A stretch of 64,000 nucleotides of DNA from Clostridia bacterium (lineage in GTDB: Bacteria > Bacillota > Clostridia > Christensenellales > Aristaeellaceae): NCBI GenBank assembly GCA_017552615.1, contig JAFZPI010000028.1:62001-126000 (forward strand), given 5' to 3'. The position numbers were made by a program, and so were the translations under genes. Position 1 is the first letter of the stretch; the number at the start of each line of letters is the position of its first letter. This document shows positions 8,596 to 17,285 of this stretch, in pieces. The notes below the pieces were generated by a model. It did not search any database. It was given only the letters and a program-made list of their open reading frames with translations, and had not been told where the DNA came from.

Positions 8596-8637
8596 TCTCT
8601 CACTTCTCTCTATGCCCTGTGCCCTATGCCTTATGCC
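8596..8637. repeat. Degenerate heptanucleotide tandem repeat
   Basis: Seven-base units in register: TCTCTCA, CTTCTCT, CTATGCC, CTGTGCC, CTATGCC, TTATGCC, running up to the stop codon of the kinase gene. It fills the whole gap between the kinase and the ABC ATPase. A related array (CTACTCA, CTATTCC, CTATGCC units) is at 34781-34825. Confidence 0.7.
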
Positions 8638-9981
8638 TTACGCATCTGCCTTTTCCTGCTTCGGGAAGCTCACCGTCACCTTCGTTCCCTCTCCGACCTT
8701 GCTCTCAAGCCGGACGGTCGCGTGGTGGTAGCTGGCGCCGTGCTTGACGATGGACAGGCCCAGGCCTGTGCCGCCGATGGTCTTCGAGTGGCTCTTGTCC
8801 ACACGGTAGAAGCGCTCAAAGACGCGCTCCTGCTCGCTCTCCGGGATGCCGATGCCTGTGTCTGAGACTGCGAAATAGGGACGGCTGTCCCGGATGCCGG
8901 TCTCGACTGTGACCTTGCCGCCGTCGACATTGTACTTCACGGCGTTGTCCACGAGGTTGAAGAGCATCTCGTGCAAGACCTGCTTCACGCCTATGGTCTC
9001 CACAGGGGTGCCGGCCTGCCGGATTTCAATGCCGCGCTTGTCCGCGATCGGCTGCAGGCTCTGGCAGACTTCTTCCGCCAGGGTGTCCAGCGCGACGGTT
9101 TCGGCCTCCGGGAAGCCCTCGGCCTCGTCGAGTCGCGAGAGGCGCATGATGTCATCCACCAGGGCAATCAGCCGCTGGCTTTCCCGGTAGATGTCGCCGG
9201 AGAACTCCGGGATGTGCTCTGGGGGCACCATGCCGTCCCGCATCAGCTCCGCAAAGCCGGAGATCGAGGTCAGGGGCGTCTTCAGTTCATGCGATACATT
9301 CGCGGAGAACTCTTTGCGCATGGCTTCCCGGCTTTCCGCCTCTTCCCGTATCGTGTTCTGCTGTTCATGGATGCGGCGGATCAGCGGCTCGATTTCGGGG
9401 TAGGCACCAGCGGGATCGGGGTCTTCGAGGTTCAGGCTGTTGATGGGCTTCACCACCCGGCGCGCCACGGAGAAGGCCATGGCCGAGGAGATCAGCAGCA
9501 CCAGCACCAGCACCCACAGCACCGGGGACACGGAAGAAAACGCGTAGGCCGCGACGCTCACCGGCCGCGAGAGCCGCAGCACTGTTCCGTCCGGGCAGCG
9601 AATGGCGAAATACATGGTGCTGTCGCCACTGGAGGCGGAATCGCGGATGCTGGTGCCCTCCACTTTCTGCAGGGCTTCGCGGACCTCCGGATTCTCCAGC
9701 TGATTGGCGCTTTGCTCCGGGTAGTCGCTGTCATACAGGACGCTGCCGTCTGCCTGGATCCAGGTGATGCGGACAGGGCTGCCGTCGGGCAGTTCAAGCT
9801 TTTTGAGGTAATCCACTCCGCCCATTTCCAGACCGGCTACGGCGTAATAAGCCTCACCCCGCAGAGCTTCCTGGTTCTCATCGATGGTCTGGGCGTACTG
9901 CAGGCCGAAGAAAACCAGCGCACAGATCACCAGAACCAGCAGACCCATGGTGAGCACACCTACAAAGATCTTTTTCGTCAT
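8638..9981 (-). CDS. PhoR-type sensor histidine kinase
   Basis: A 447-residue kinase with membrane segments at about residues 8-30 and 153-172 flanking an extracytoplasmic sensor, then a HisKA domain with the phosphorylated His in ANVSHELKTPLTSISGFAEL (His 231) and a HATPase domain with N box, DTGIGIP and GGTGLGLSIV. The H-box and F box (VFERFYRVD) closely follow the PhoR/WalK group. Its start overlaps the response-regulator stop by four bases. The divergent Na/Pi cotransporter makes phosphate the likely signal; that is inference. Confidence 0.9.
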   Translation of the reverse strand: MTKKIFVGVLTMGLLVLVICALVFFGLQYAQTIDENQEALRGEAYYAVAGLEMGGVDYLKKLELPDGSPVRITWIQADGSVLYDSDYPEQSANQLENPEVREALQKVEGTSIRDSASSGDSTMYFAIRCPDGTVLRLSRPVSVAAYAFSSVSPVLWVLVLVLLISSAMAFSVARRVVKPINSLNLEDPDPAGAYPEIEPLIRRIHEQQNTIREEAESREAMRKEFSANVSHELKTPLTSISGFAELMRDGMVPPEHIPEFSGDIYRESQRLIALVDDIMRLSRLDEAEGFPEAETVALDTLAEEVCQSLQPIADKRGIEIRQAGTPVETIGVKQVLHEMLFNLVDNAVKYNVDGGKVTVETGIRDSRPYFAVSDTGIGIPESEQERVFERFYRVDKSHSKTIGGTGLGLSIVKHGASYHHATVRLESKVGEGTKVTVSFPKQEKADA

Positions 9982-10658
9982 TCGGCTGCCTCCCGCAGAC
10001 GATAGCCCACGCCGCGCACGGTCTCGATTCGCTCCCCTTCCGCTTCCAGCTTGGCGCGCAGGGAGCGGATGTGAACGTCGAGCGTGCGGTTTTCCGGTTC
10101 GGATCCCAGTCCCCAGATTTCATCCAGCAGGCGGGAGCGGTCCAGCACCAGGCCCTCGTTTTCCATCAGGAGACGGAGAAGGTCAAATTCTTTGTTTGTC
10201 AGGGAGAGCGGCTCTCCGGCACAGCTGGCTTCGTGGCGGGGCTGCGACAGGCGGATCGCGCCGCTGACCAGTTCGGGCTCTTCCGAACGCTGGCTGCTAC
10301 TGCGCCGGAGCACTGCCCGGACCCGGGCGAGCAGTTCCATCATGCCGAAAGGTTTCACGATATAGTCGTCCGCGCCGCTGTCCAGGCCCTCGACCCGGTC
10401 GTATTCCGCGGTCCGGGCCGTGAGCAGGATCACCGGCAGGCCGGCGGTTTCGTGTTTTTGCCGCAGGGAGCGCAGGACGCTGATGCCGTCCTCTTCCGGG
10501 AGCATGATGTCCAGCAGCAAAAGCTCGGGCAGCCGATCCTTCAGTGCTTCCCGCATCAGGGAGGGCCGTTCAAAGCCCTCCGCTTCCCAGCCCTGGCTCT
10601 GCAGGGCGTAAATCACCAGCTTGCGGATGCTGGCGTCGTCCTCCAAGAGATAGATCAT
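9978..10658 (-). CDS. OmpR/PhoB-family response regulator
   Basis: A 226-residue regulator. The receiver has the acidic pocket EDD at residues 6-8, phosphoacceptor Asp 50 in LLLLDIMLPEEDG, and the conserved Lys in DDYIVKPF. The C-terminal winged helix contains SLTNKEFDLLRLLMENEG and the end motif RTVRGVGYRL (written here as ETVRGVGYRL). I chose ATG 10658 (MIYLLEDD) because GAGGTGAATCTTCCG precedes it; an in-frame start nine codons upstream also exists. It is coupled to the kinase and diverges from a phosphate transporter. Confidence 0.9.
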   Translation of the reverse strand: MIYLLEDDASIRKLVIYALQSQGWEAEGFERPSLMREALKDRLPELLLLDIMLPEEDGISVLRSLRQKHETAGLPVILLTARTAEYDRVEGLDSGADDYIVKPFGMMELLARVRAVLRRSSSQRSEEPELVSGAIRLSQPRHEASCAGEPLSLTNKEFDLLRLLMENEGLVLDRSRLLDEIWGLGSEPENRTLDVHIRSLRAKLEAEGERIETVRGVGYRLREAAE

Positions 10659-10715
10659 CGGAAGATTCACCTCGGGACTCATCATACCACAAAGTAATAC
10701 GATGCGCGAGGATTT

Positions 10716-10771
10716 TTTACACAGATTTAACTTTCGGCGGGTGGAGGATTTTACATTGGTTTTGTTATGAT
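10716..10771 (+). promoter_or_regulatory. Putative PhoP-box array and activator-type promoter
   Basis: Hexamers spaced every 11 bases: TTTACA (10716), TTAACT (10727), a GC-rich slot (10738), TTTTAC (10749), TTTTGT (10760), ending at a -10 TATGAT (10766-10771). There is no TTGACA-like -35 at the right distance, as expected where an activator replaces it. Bacillus PhoP boxes are TT(A/C/T)ACA with 4-6 base gaps, giving the same 11-base phase. On the minus strand an extended -10 (TGGTATGAT, 10681-10689) faces the regulator gene. Confidence 0.5.
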
Positions 10772-10822
10772 GAGCATGGATCGACAGATCCAGGCTTTTC
10801 CGACCCTCCGCGAGGTGATTCC

Positions 10823-12577
10823 ATGAGTTTTGAGAATGTTGTGGCGCTGATCGGCGGCGTGGCGCTGTTCCTCTTCGGTATGGGACTGATGGGCGACAGC
10901 CTGAAGCGCCTCTCCGGCAACAGCTTTGCCCCGATCCTGTTCCGTCTTTCCGGCACACCGCTGCGCGGCATGCTGCTCGGCACCGCAGTGACGGCGGTGA
11001 TCCAGTCCTCCTGCGCAACGGCGGTGATGACGGTCGGCTTTGTCAACGCGAAAGTGATGAAGGTGAAGCAGGCCACGGGCATCATCCTCGGCGCGGTGCT
11101 GGGCACATCGGTCACCGGCTGGGTGATATGCCTGAGTTACCTGCCCAGCGGCGCGGGCCTTGCCTCGATCCTTTCGACAGCAACCCTGACCGGTGTGATT
11201 GCGCTGGCGGGCGTGGTGCTGCGCATGGTCTCGAAAAAGCAGCGTATCCACGACCTCTCGGACTTGCTGATGGGTTTCGCCGTGCTGATGTTCGGCCTCA
11301 GCGCGATGTCCGGCGCGGTGAAAGGCCTGGGAAGCGAGCCCTGGTTCATCGAGGTCATGACCTCCCTGTCCAACCCCGTGGTCGGCATCCTGATCGGCGC
11401 GGCGGCGACGGCCCTGCTGCAGTCCGCCTCGGCGGCTGTCGGTATCGTGCAGGCCTTGTCCGTGACCGGCGTCATGACCTTCGACGAGGCATTCCCGCTG
11501 CTGATGGGCATCGCGATCGGTGCGTCGGCCCCGGTCCTGATGTCTGCGATCGGTGCATCCGCAGACGGCAAGCGGGCGGCCCTGATCTATCCGATGGTAA
11601 CCGTGGTCGGCGTGATCCTCTGCGCCTCCGTGTTCTACATCACCGATGCGATCTTTGACTACCCCTTCCGCGAAATGACGATGGACCCGTTCTCGATGGC
11701 CATGGTCAATATGCTCCTGCGCATCGCGATGACGATTCCCCTGCTGCCCTTCTCCGGGCTGATTTCCGCGGCTGTGACCGCCATCGTCCGGGACAAGAAG
11801 CGCGCCGGCGAGGCAGATCCGACCGTCCGCCTCGAAGAGCGTTTCCTGACACATCCGGCCCTGGCGGTGGAGCAGAGCCGCCTGACGATCAACGAGATGG
11901 CAGATCTTGCGGAGCAGGCGCTGCTGACCGGCATCGGCCTGTTCACGACCTGGGATGAAGAGCGCTTCGACGAGGTCATGCGGCTCGAGGAGACCGGTGA
12001 CCGCTACGAGGACAGCCTCGGCACGTATCTCGTGAAGGTGACGGCACAGCCCCTGACGACCGCGGAGAACGAAGAGGTCTCGGAATACCTGCACACGCTC
12101 TCGGACTTCGAACGCCTGTCCGACCACGCGCGCAACCTGGCCTACAGTGCCCGGGAAGTGGTGGAGAAGAAGGTTCACTTCTCCGATCAAGGCAAGCATG
12201 AGCTGGCGGTTCTCACCGCGGCTGTCTGCCAGATGACCAGCATGACGGTCACGGCCTTCCGTGAGCGCGACCTGGCGCTGGCGGCCCGTGTCGAACCCCT
12301 GGAGGAACTGATCGACGACCTGTGCGACCAGATCAAGCTCGGACACATCGAGCGCCTGCAGCAGGGCACCTGCACGATCAACCAGGGCTTTGTGTTCAAT
12401 GACATCATCACGAACTGCGAGCGCGTTTCCGACCACTGCTCCAACATCGCCGTCGCGATGATCGAGCTGCACAGTGATGCCTTCCGCACCCACAGCTATA
12501 CCCACGCCGTGCGCGAAAAGGATTCGCCGGAATTCCGTCAGGCTTACGATGAGTACGCGGCAAGATTTGCCATCTGA
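10823..12577 (+). CDS. Na/Pi cotransporter with C-terminal PhoU domain (NptA-like)
   Basis: A 584-residue transporter that imports phosphate with sodium. Two inverted Na_Pi_cotrans repeats are visible, marked by VIQSSCATAVMTVGF and ALLQSASAAVGIVQA. After about eight membrane helices a cytoplasmic helical region from about residue 350 resembles PhoU (LEETGDRYEDSLGTYLVKV, SDHARNLAYSAREV, DHCSNIAVAMIEL). The start is ATG 10823 after GCGAGGTGATTCC. A terminator follows. Its promoter region is shared with a PhoP/PhoR-like pair. Confidence 0.9.
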   Translation: MSFENVVALIGGVALFLFGMGLMGDSLKRLSGNSFAPILFRLSGTPLRGMLLGTAVTAVIQSSCATAVMTVGFVNAKVMKVKQATGIILGAVLGTSVTGWVICLSYLPSGAGLASILSTATLTGVIALAGVVLRMVSKKQRIHDLSDLLMGFAVLMFGLSAMSGAVKGLGSEPWFIEVMTSLSNPVVGILIGAAATALLQSASAAVGIVQALSVTGVMTFDEAFPLLMGIAIGASAPVLMSAIGASADGKRAALIYPMVTVVGVILCASVFYITDAIFDYPFREMTMDPFSMAMVNMLLRIAMTIPLLPFSGLISAAVTAIVRDKKRAGEADPTVRLEERFLTHPALAVEQSRLTINEMADLAEQALLTGIGLFTTWDEERFDEVMRLEETGDRYEDSLGTYLVKVTAQPLTTAENEEVSEYLHTLSDFERLSDHARNLAYSAREVVEKKVHFSDQGKHELAVLTAAVCQMTSMTVTAFRERDLALAARVEPLEELIDDLCDQIKLGHIERLQQGTCTINQGFVFNDIITNCERVSDHCSNIAVAMIELHSDAFRTHSYTHAVREKDSPEFRQAYDEYAARFAI

Positions 12578-12593
12578 GTTTACCCGTTTTTCG

Positions 12594-12619
12594 AAGCGCG
12601 GCAAAACCCCGCGCTTTTT
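12594..12619 (+). terminator. Intrinsic terminator after the Na/Pi cotransporter
   Basis: Perfect 8-bp stem AAGCGCGG/CCGCGCTT with a 7-base loop, followed by TTTTT. Confidence 0.8.
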
Positions 12620-12660
12620 CCGTGATTTGACTTTCCGCTGTTTTTCTGCTTTTCTCACCC

Positions 12661-12689
12661 TTGAAATCCAAAGGATTACCAAGTATACT
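12661..12689 (+). promoter_or_regulatory. Promoter of the thrH-like gene
   Basis: TTGAAA (12661-12666), 17-base spacer, TATACT (12684-12689), about 50 bases before the ATG. Confidence 0.7.
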
Positions 12690-12739
12690 GCTTTTGTTTG
12701 ATGACTTCAAACGATTTCCTGTGAAATGAGGCTATTGCC

Positions 12740-13348
12740 ATGAGCGAATTAAACATTGTTTGCCTGGATCTTGAGGGCGTCCTTGTGCCTGAAATCTGGA
12801 TCGCGTTTTCCGAGGCCAGCGGTATCCCGGAACTGCGGCGCACGACCCGTGACGAACCGGATTATGATAAGCTGATGCGTTTCCGCCTGAACATCCTTCG
12901 CGAGCATAACCTGGGCCTGAAGGACATTCAGGCCACGATCGCCACGGTGGATCCGATGCCCGGGGCGAGGGAGTTCCTCGACGAACTGCGCACCGAGACC
13001 CAGGTCGTGATCCTCAGCGACACCTTCACCCAGTTTGCCAAGCCGCTGATGAAGAAGCTTGGCTGGCCAACGCTGATGTGCAATGCCCTTGAGGTCGGCC
13101 CCGACGGCGCGATCACCGGCTACCGCATCCGCACCGAAAAGTCCAAGCTCTCCACGGTAAAGGCCTTCCAGTCCGTGGGCCTGGAGACCATCGCCGCGGG
13201 CGACAGCTACAACGATCTGGCGATGATCCGCGCCAGCAAGGCGGGCTTCCTTTTCCGTTCCACTGATAAGATCAAGGCCGACAACCCGGATCTCCCGGCC
13301 TTCGATGAATATGACGATCTCCTGAACGCGATTCGCAACGCGTTGTGA
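12740..13348 (+). CDS. thrH: ThrH-like phosphoserine phosphatase / homoserine phosphotransferase
   Basis: A 202-residue HAD-superfamily enzyme. It closely follows the Pseudomonas ThrH pattern: CLDLEGVLVPEIWIAF with the nucleophile/acid Asp pair replaced in the usual ThrH way (DLE), TTRDEPDYDKLM, VVILSDTFTQF, and the Mg-binding AAGDSYNDLAMI. ThrH dephosphorylates phosphoserine and can transfer the phosphate to homoserine. It has its own promoter and a convergent terminator, so it is a monocistronic gene. Whether it provides the organism's serB function needs the rest of the genome. Confidence 0.85.
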   Translation: MSELNIVCLDLEGVLVPEIWIAFSEASGIPELRRTTRDEPDYDKLMRFRLNILREHNLGLKDIQATIATVDPMPGAREFLDELRTETQVVILSDTFTQFAKPLMKKLGWPTLMCNALEVGPDGAITGYRIRTEKSKLSTVKAFQSVGLETIAAGDSYNDLAMIRASKAGFLFRSTDKIKADNPDLPAFDEYDDLLNAIRNAL

Positions 13349-13351
13349 GGG

Positions 13352-13394
13352 CATAAGAAAACGGACCAGCATGGCGCTGAGCCGTTTTCTTATG
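13352..13394. terminator. Bidirectional terminator between thrH and the PIN toxin gene
   Basis: Perfect 13-bp inverted repeat CATAAGAAAACGG/CCGTTTTCTTATG with a 17-base loop, placed between converging genes. Confidence 0.8.
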
Positions 13395-13411
13395 TCTCAT
13401 GGATGATAATA

Positions 13412-13843
13412 TCAATGAATGAGATTCCGATTGGATGACGATCCTACAATTTCTTCCGGAGAGAGTAGCGGAACTCCAAAAGAGACAAAGTCTGCTTGAT
13501 TCCGGGTCACGATGACATCACAGTGATTAGCGGCTGCACAGGTGGCCAGCAAACAATCTTCAAAATCCCGTGCATGACGCAGGAGAGCGGTTTGAACATC
13601 CTCCGGGGTAACCGGCAGGATGCCAACGATATTCATGACTTGCTCCAGAGCTGCGTAAGCCTTATCAACACTTTGTAAGCGTTTGCGGACGATATAGAAC
13701 AGGTCTGTGATGGAAGAGGCGGAGATCAATCCCACAATCTTGTGCGTCTCACATAGATGCAATACTGCTTTGGATGCGGTGCAGAAGGGTTCCTGATCAA
13801 GAAAAACATCAAGGATAATGTTGGTATCAATCATGCAGCGCAT
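13412..13843 (-). CDS. PIN-domain toxin (VapC-like ribonuclease)
   Basis: A 143-residue PIN-domain protein, probably an RNase toxin. The acidic active-site residues are visible: Asp 6 in MIDTNIILDVFL, DFEDCLLATCAAAN, and Asp in IVTRNQADF. It overlaps the antitoxin gene by 17 bases, so the two are coupled; an alternative start at Met 4 is possible. Target RNA unknown. The downstream palindrome terminates the operon. Confidence 0.85.
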   Translation of the reverse strand: MRCMIDTNIILDVFLDQEPFCTASKAVLHLCETHKIVGLISASSITDLFYIVRKRLQSVDKAYAALEQVMNIVGILPVTPEDVQTALLRHARDFEDCLLATCAAANHCDVIVTRNQADFVSFGVPLLSPEEIVGSSSNRNLIH

Positions 13844-14057
13844 TATCGGACAGCCTTTCTTCGCGGATGGAATGACGATTGATCAATCCATCGCCTGTAC
13901 CCTTCAGAATACCGGTGATGGAATCCACTGCCGAGATGTTAGAATTGATAAGCTTTGCGATGCGTTTCCCATTTTTCTTGATCCAAATATCCTCTGTGCG
14001 AACAAGCTGAAGATAATAACCCAGGTTGTTTTTGAAGTCGGTCGCAGTGACTTCCAT
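13827..14057 (-). CDS. Phd/YefM-type antitoxin
   Basis: A 76-residue protein opening with MEVTATDFKNNLGYYLQLV and the turn DIWIKKNGKRIAKLIN, the usual N-terminal DNA-binding fold of Phd/YefM antitoxins. The C-terminal residues (ISAVDSITGIL onward) would wrap the PIN toxin. The SD AAAGGAGCTGATCAGC precedes the ATG. It has a near-consensus promoter and an upstream palindrome, consistent with autoregulation. Confidence 0.85.
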   Translation of the reverse strand: MEVTATDFKNNLGYYLQLVRTEDIWIKKNGKRIAKLINSNISAVDSITGILKGTGDGLINRHSIREERLSDNALHD

Positions 14058-14080
14058 GCTGATCAGCTCCTTTCAGCATG

Positions 14081-14109
14081 ATTATAGTCGATATTATGAT
14101 ATAAGTCAA
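14081..14109 (-). promoter_or_regulatory. Promoter of the PIN/Phd toxin-antitoxin operon
   Basis: Minus-strand TTGACT (14104-14109), 17-base spacer, TATAAT (14081-14086). Confidence 0.8.
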
Positions 14110-14112
14110 TTA

Positions 14113-14159
14113 AAATCGAACGATATATATATACAATGAGCACAAAAATCGTTCGATTT
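14113..14159. promoter_or_regulatory. Palindromic operator candidate upstream of the toxin-antitoxin promoter
   Basis: Perfect 12-bp arms AAATCGAACGAT (14113-14124) and ATCGTTCGATTT (14148-14159), 23-base AT-rich spacer. It abuts the -35 box, so it could bind the antitoxin complex. Confidence 0.55.
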
Positions 14160-14204
14160 ATTGATGGCATGTTTTGCTACAAATCACAAAACACATTGAA
14201 TTGC

Positions 14205-15698
14205 CTACATCCAAAACGGTGCCAATGGCAACCCATTTTCCCCAAACACATTCACTTCCGGCCAATCAAGAAAGGCATAACGCGCATGAAGCGGCTCAGG
14301 GACTTCTTTTGCGGTTAATATGATCACTTCATTGGCAATCTCAGCATCAGCCGGGTACCACACTCCGTCCGCACCACAGATTTCAAAACCTCTGGGAACA
14401 CCTGAAGAAACAACTTGACAGTTCAGCTGTACAAGAAGTGCCCCGGGAATATGCTGTATCCCGGTCGCTTCCGGACTATCCTCACCTGCCTCGCCCCACG
14501 CGACAGACCGCGCGACCTCAAAGAGGCGCTCTCCTACGGGCTGCTTGTCGGTGGGGTGGATGTTTTCTTTTTCACCGAGGTCAATGGTGACGGCCAGTCC
14601 GGTGTTCCGGATGGCGTCGCGCACGGCAGCCTGCTGCAGGCGCAGACGCGGCCAGGCAAAATGATCGCCCTCATTGCTCCAACCCGGAAGCTGCACGAAC
14701 AGGAAAGGCAAGTTCTCCCCGCCGAAATCCTGCCGCCACTGTGTGATGAGCTGTGCCATCAGCAGGTCGTAGCGGTCTGTGCGGGTTGCGTCTTCCTCGC
14801 CCTGGTAATACAGGAAGCCGTTCAGGCTCGCGGGCATGACCTGGCGGAGCATGTGTTCATAGAGGCCGCATGGACGATATGGGGACCCCGGCCCAACCGG
14901 TGGGTTCCACGGGCAGACGCCTGCCTGGGCTTCGATTTCGGCCCAGGGTGTGTCCTGTCTCCGAATCTCCCGTACCCTTGCTACACGGACATTCCAGGCG
15001 TTCAGTTCGCGGTAGAAATCATCCTCTGCTTTGAGATAATCCTCCATGGTAATGCCCGCGCTCTTTTCGGCATACTCATCGAGATAGCGCTGTCCTGCAG
15101 CTGTGGCGCGCAGGGCTTCTTCGGGCAGCCAGCAGGTGACCGAGGTCCCGCCCCACCAGCAGTCGACGATGCCCACGGGCATATCCCGGTGTGCCCGGGC
15201 TTTTTTCGCGAACCAGTAAGCTACTGCGCTGACCCATGCGGCTTCGCCGGGAAGCGCCTTCTGCCAGCGGGTATTCGTGAAGGCTTCGTCGGCTTCATTG
15301 CAGGCGCGGGCCCACTTGGGAACGTCAAAGAAACGCAGAAGCGGATCATTGTGAACCGCGATTTCTTCTTTTCCGCCGTCGGCGTTCATCAGGGGCAATT
15401 CCATGTTGCTCTGTCCACCCGCTAACCAGAGTTCACCAATGGCGACATCAGTTGCCATAAAGGTTTCGTCGCCACAGGTCATTTTGAGCGTGCATCCGGT
15501 CTGCGGCTTCTGCGCGGGCAGGTACATGAGGAAACGTTCCGCATGGGCGGTGCAGGCAACCTTGCCAAGGGTAGAACCGTTTGCATCTGTCAATTCGGCA
15601 GTGATACGCATTCCATCATCGGCTTCGCCGAAGAGGGCGATTTCGCGGCCGTGGCACAGGATGCTGCTATTAGTGAATAAAGGATTCGGTTTGAACAT
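14205..15698 (-). CDS. Sialate O-acetylesterase (SASA/DUF303 family, SGNH fold)
   Basis: A 497-residue esterase. The catalytic Ser block is IGELWLAGGQSNMELP (about residues 87-102), the Gly/Asn blocks are visible in the middle, and the C-terminal His region reads ENIHPTDKQPVGERL. The domain YYQGEEDATR is also typical. No signal peptide is seen, so the enzyme probably deacetylates imported sialic acid or other sugar esters. It begins 20 bases after the stop of the secreted acidic-tail protein and may be cotranscribed. Confidence 0.85.
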   Translation of the reverse strand: MFKPNPLFTNSSILCHGREIALFGEADDGMRITAELTDANGSTLGKVACTAHAERFLMYLPAQKPQTGCTLKMTCGDETFMATDVAIGELWLAGGQSNMELPLMNADGGKEEIAVHNDPLLRFFDVPKWARACNEADEAFTNTRWQKALPGEAAWVSAVAYWFAKKARAHRDMPVGIVDCWWGGTSVTCWLPEEALRATAAGQRYLDEYAEKSAGITMEDYLKAEDDFYRELNAWNVRVARVREIRRQDTPWAEIEAQAGVCPWNPPVGPGSPYRPCGLYEHMLRQVMPASLNGFLYYQGEEDATRTDRYDLLMAQLITQWRQDFGGENLPFLFVQLPGWSNEGDHFAWPRLRLQQAAVRDAIRNTGLAVTIDLGEKENIHPTDKQPVGERLFEVARSVAWGEAGEDSPEATGIQHIPGALLVQLNCQVVSSGVPRGFEICGADGVWYPADAEIANEVIILTAKEVPEPLHARYAFLDWPEVNVFGENGLPLAPFWM

Positions 15699-15718
15699 AA
15701 AGCGCTTACTCCTGTCTG

Positions 15719-17182
15719 TTATTCTTCGTCCCAGTCGTCTTCATCCCAATCATCTTCGCCCCAGTCCTCATCGCCCCAATCGTCGTCCGACCAGAGGGCT
15801 TCCCACTCCTCATCCGTCAGTTCGAAGTCATAGGACGGCCAGTATTCCTCCGGCTCAAGGATTTCAGTGAAGACATCTGCGGGGATAGGCCGAACCAGGT
15901 CTTCGTCGATTTGAAGCAGATAGTTGCCGTTGGACAAATGGGCGATAATCCAAACCTTCTCCGGGTAATCACGTTCGTGCCAGTCTTCCGGGAAGGGTGT
16001 GTCCAGGCCGATCAGGGACTGGTTGAGGACGGCGGCGATGTTTCCGTCAGACCTGTCTACTTCGTAGCATGGGAATCCGCATCGGATCTTCTCGGTTTCC
16101 GCACCGAAAGCCAGGTCGTTCCGCTTGCACCAAACCTGCAGACCGCACGTCTCACTCCCAATCTGCAGAAGGACCCAATCGCTGTCCTCTGTCACGATCG
16201 TTCCGGCCATGCGGGCATAACCCCAGCCGATGATATCTCCGCCCGGTTTGCCGTACAGGGGCGTTTCGTCTACCCGGACGCAGGCCCATCCACTGGTGTC
16301 GAGCAGCTTCAACAGTTCCGGTCCGCGGAACACAAGGCTGTCGAGATCCGCATCTTCCAGCGCCAATGGGAAGGTGACACACCCATAGTGATAATAATTG
16401 TTGGTTGTGCCACAATCAAAATCTGACCAGTCATAAAGGACGTGATCGCCAAACCCATAGATGGCATAACCGTTGTTTACGCCTGCCAGAACCCAGTTTC
16501 CATCCGCGTCGCAGTCGATATAGGTCAGATAATTCCCGACATGCAGCTCAAGGGAGCCGTATCCGCTGTGGATTGTGTTGAGGAAAAAGCCTGTTTCCCA
16601 CATGGGCGATGCGATGATCTCCCCATAGGCTTCTCCGTCCCAGGGCGCAACGCGGATGCCCTGGCGGCCTTCCTCGTTCCGCGCGACGCCCACCAGGCCT
16701 TCTGCAAAAACACCGAGATCCTCCCAGACTTCTCCATCATTCAGCATAAAGTCAGCACAGCCGGGTGTCGCTTTGGATGACAGCCATCGGAAACCGTCTA
16801 CCGTGATGTCCCGTGGCTCCATGGCGGAAATCCGGGCTTCGGCTTCCACACTCAGCGGCAGCGGGGCGGTGTCGGTTTCCTTATACTCGGGAGCGTTTCC
16901 TTCCCAGAGCGGATTGGCGAGAACGGAGAGACTCTTCAGGTGCAGTTGACCATCCCCGATCTTGCAGAGTAGGACGTCCACATGCATGGCGGAGGTATTG
17001 CCATAGAGGCCGGTTCCGTAGACATCAGTCTCACAAACTGTCCAGCCAGGATAAGATGTCGGGAGGTCCGCCAGTACGATTTGCCTGCTCTTCTCGGAAA
17101 GGGTCATGGTTTCGGCGAATGAGGAGAGGAGGGTGAGGAGGAAGAAAAAGGACAGAAACAGGAGAAGAAACAGCCTTTTCAT
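15719..17182 (-). CDS. Secreted protein with SH3-like segment and acidic Trp-rich tail, unknown
   Basis: A 487-residue protein with signal peptide MKRLFLLLFLSFFFLLTLLS. I chose ATG 17182 since AGAGGTG lies six bases upstream and the longer frame would start inside that SD. A segment around residues 300-365 (VDETPLYGKPGGDIIGWGYA ... DWVLLQIG) resembles a bacterial SH3 domain. The last 25 residues are a run of five-residue acidic units, DDWGD, EDWGE, DDWDE, DDWDE. No enzyme motif recognised; an envelope-binding or calcium-binding role would be speculative. Confidence 0.7.
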   Translation of the reverse strand: MKRLFLLLFLSFFFLLTLLSSFAETMTLSEKSRQIVLADLPTSYPGWTVCETDVYGTGLYGNTSAMHVDVLLCKIGDGQLHLKSLSVLANPLWEGNAPEYKETDTAPLPLSVEAEARISAMEPRDITVDGFRWLSSKATPGCADFMLNDGEVWEDLGVFAEGLVGVARNEEGRQGIRVAPWDGEAYGEIIASPMWETGFFLNTIHSGYGSLELHVGNYLTYIDCDADGNWVLAGVNNGYAIYGFGDHVLYDWSDFDCGTTNNYYHYGCVTFPLALEDADLDSLVFRGPELLKLLDTSGWACVRVDETPLYGKPGGDIIGWGYARMAGTIVTEDSDWVLLQIGSETCGLQVWCKRNDLAFGAETEKIRCGFPCYEVDRSDGNIAAVLNQSLIGLDTPFPEDWHERDYPEKVWIIAHLSNGNYLLQIDEDLVRPIPADVFTEILEPEEYWPSYDFELTDEEWEALWSDDDWGDEDWGEDDWDEDDWDEE

Positions 17183-17285
17183 GATCAACACCTCTGGTAT
17201 TGGTTTAGAAACAGTATATCATAGGTGGAGACAAAATGACAGGATGAACGGGATTTTTACAAAACTGATGAAACCGTTCTAAGCG

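Noticed and set aside
10751-12682. Minus-strand open frame (643 codons) opposite the Na/Pi cotransporter
   Set aside because: His/Arg/Gln-rich without membrane segments or motifs; shadow of the transporter gene.
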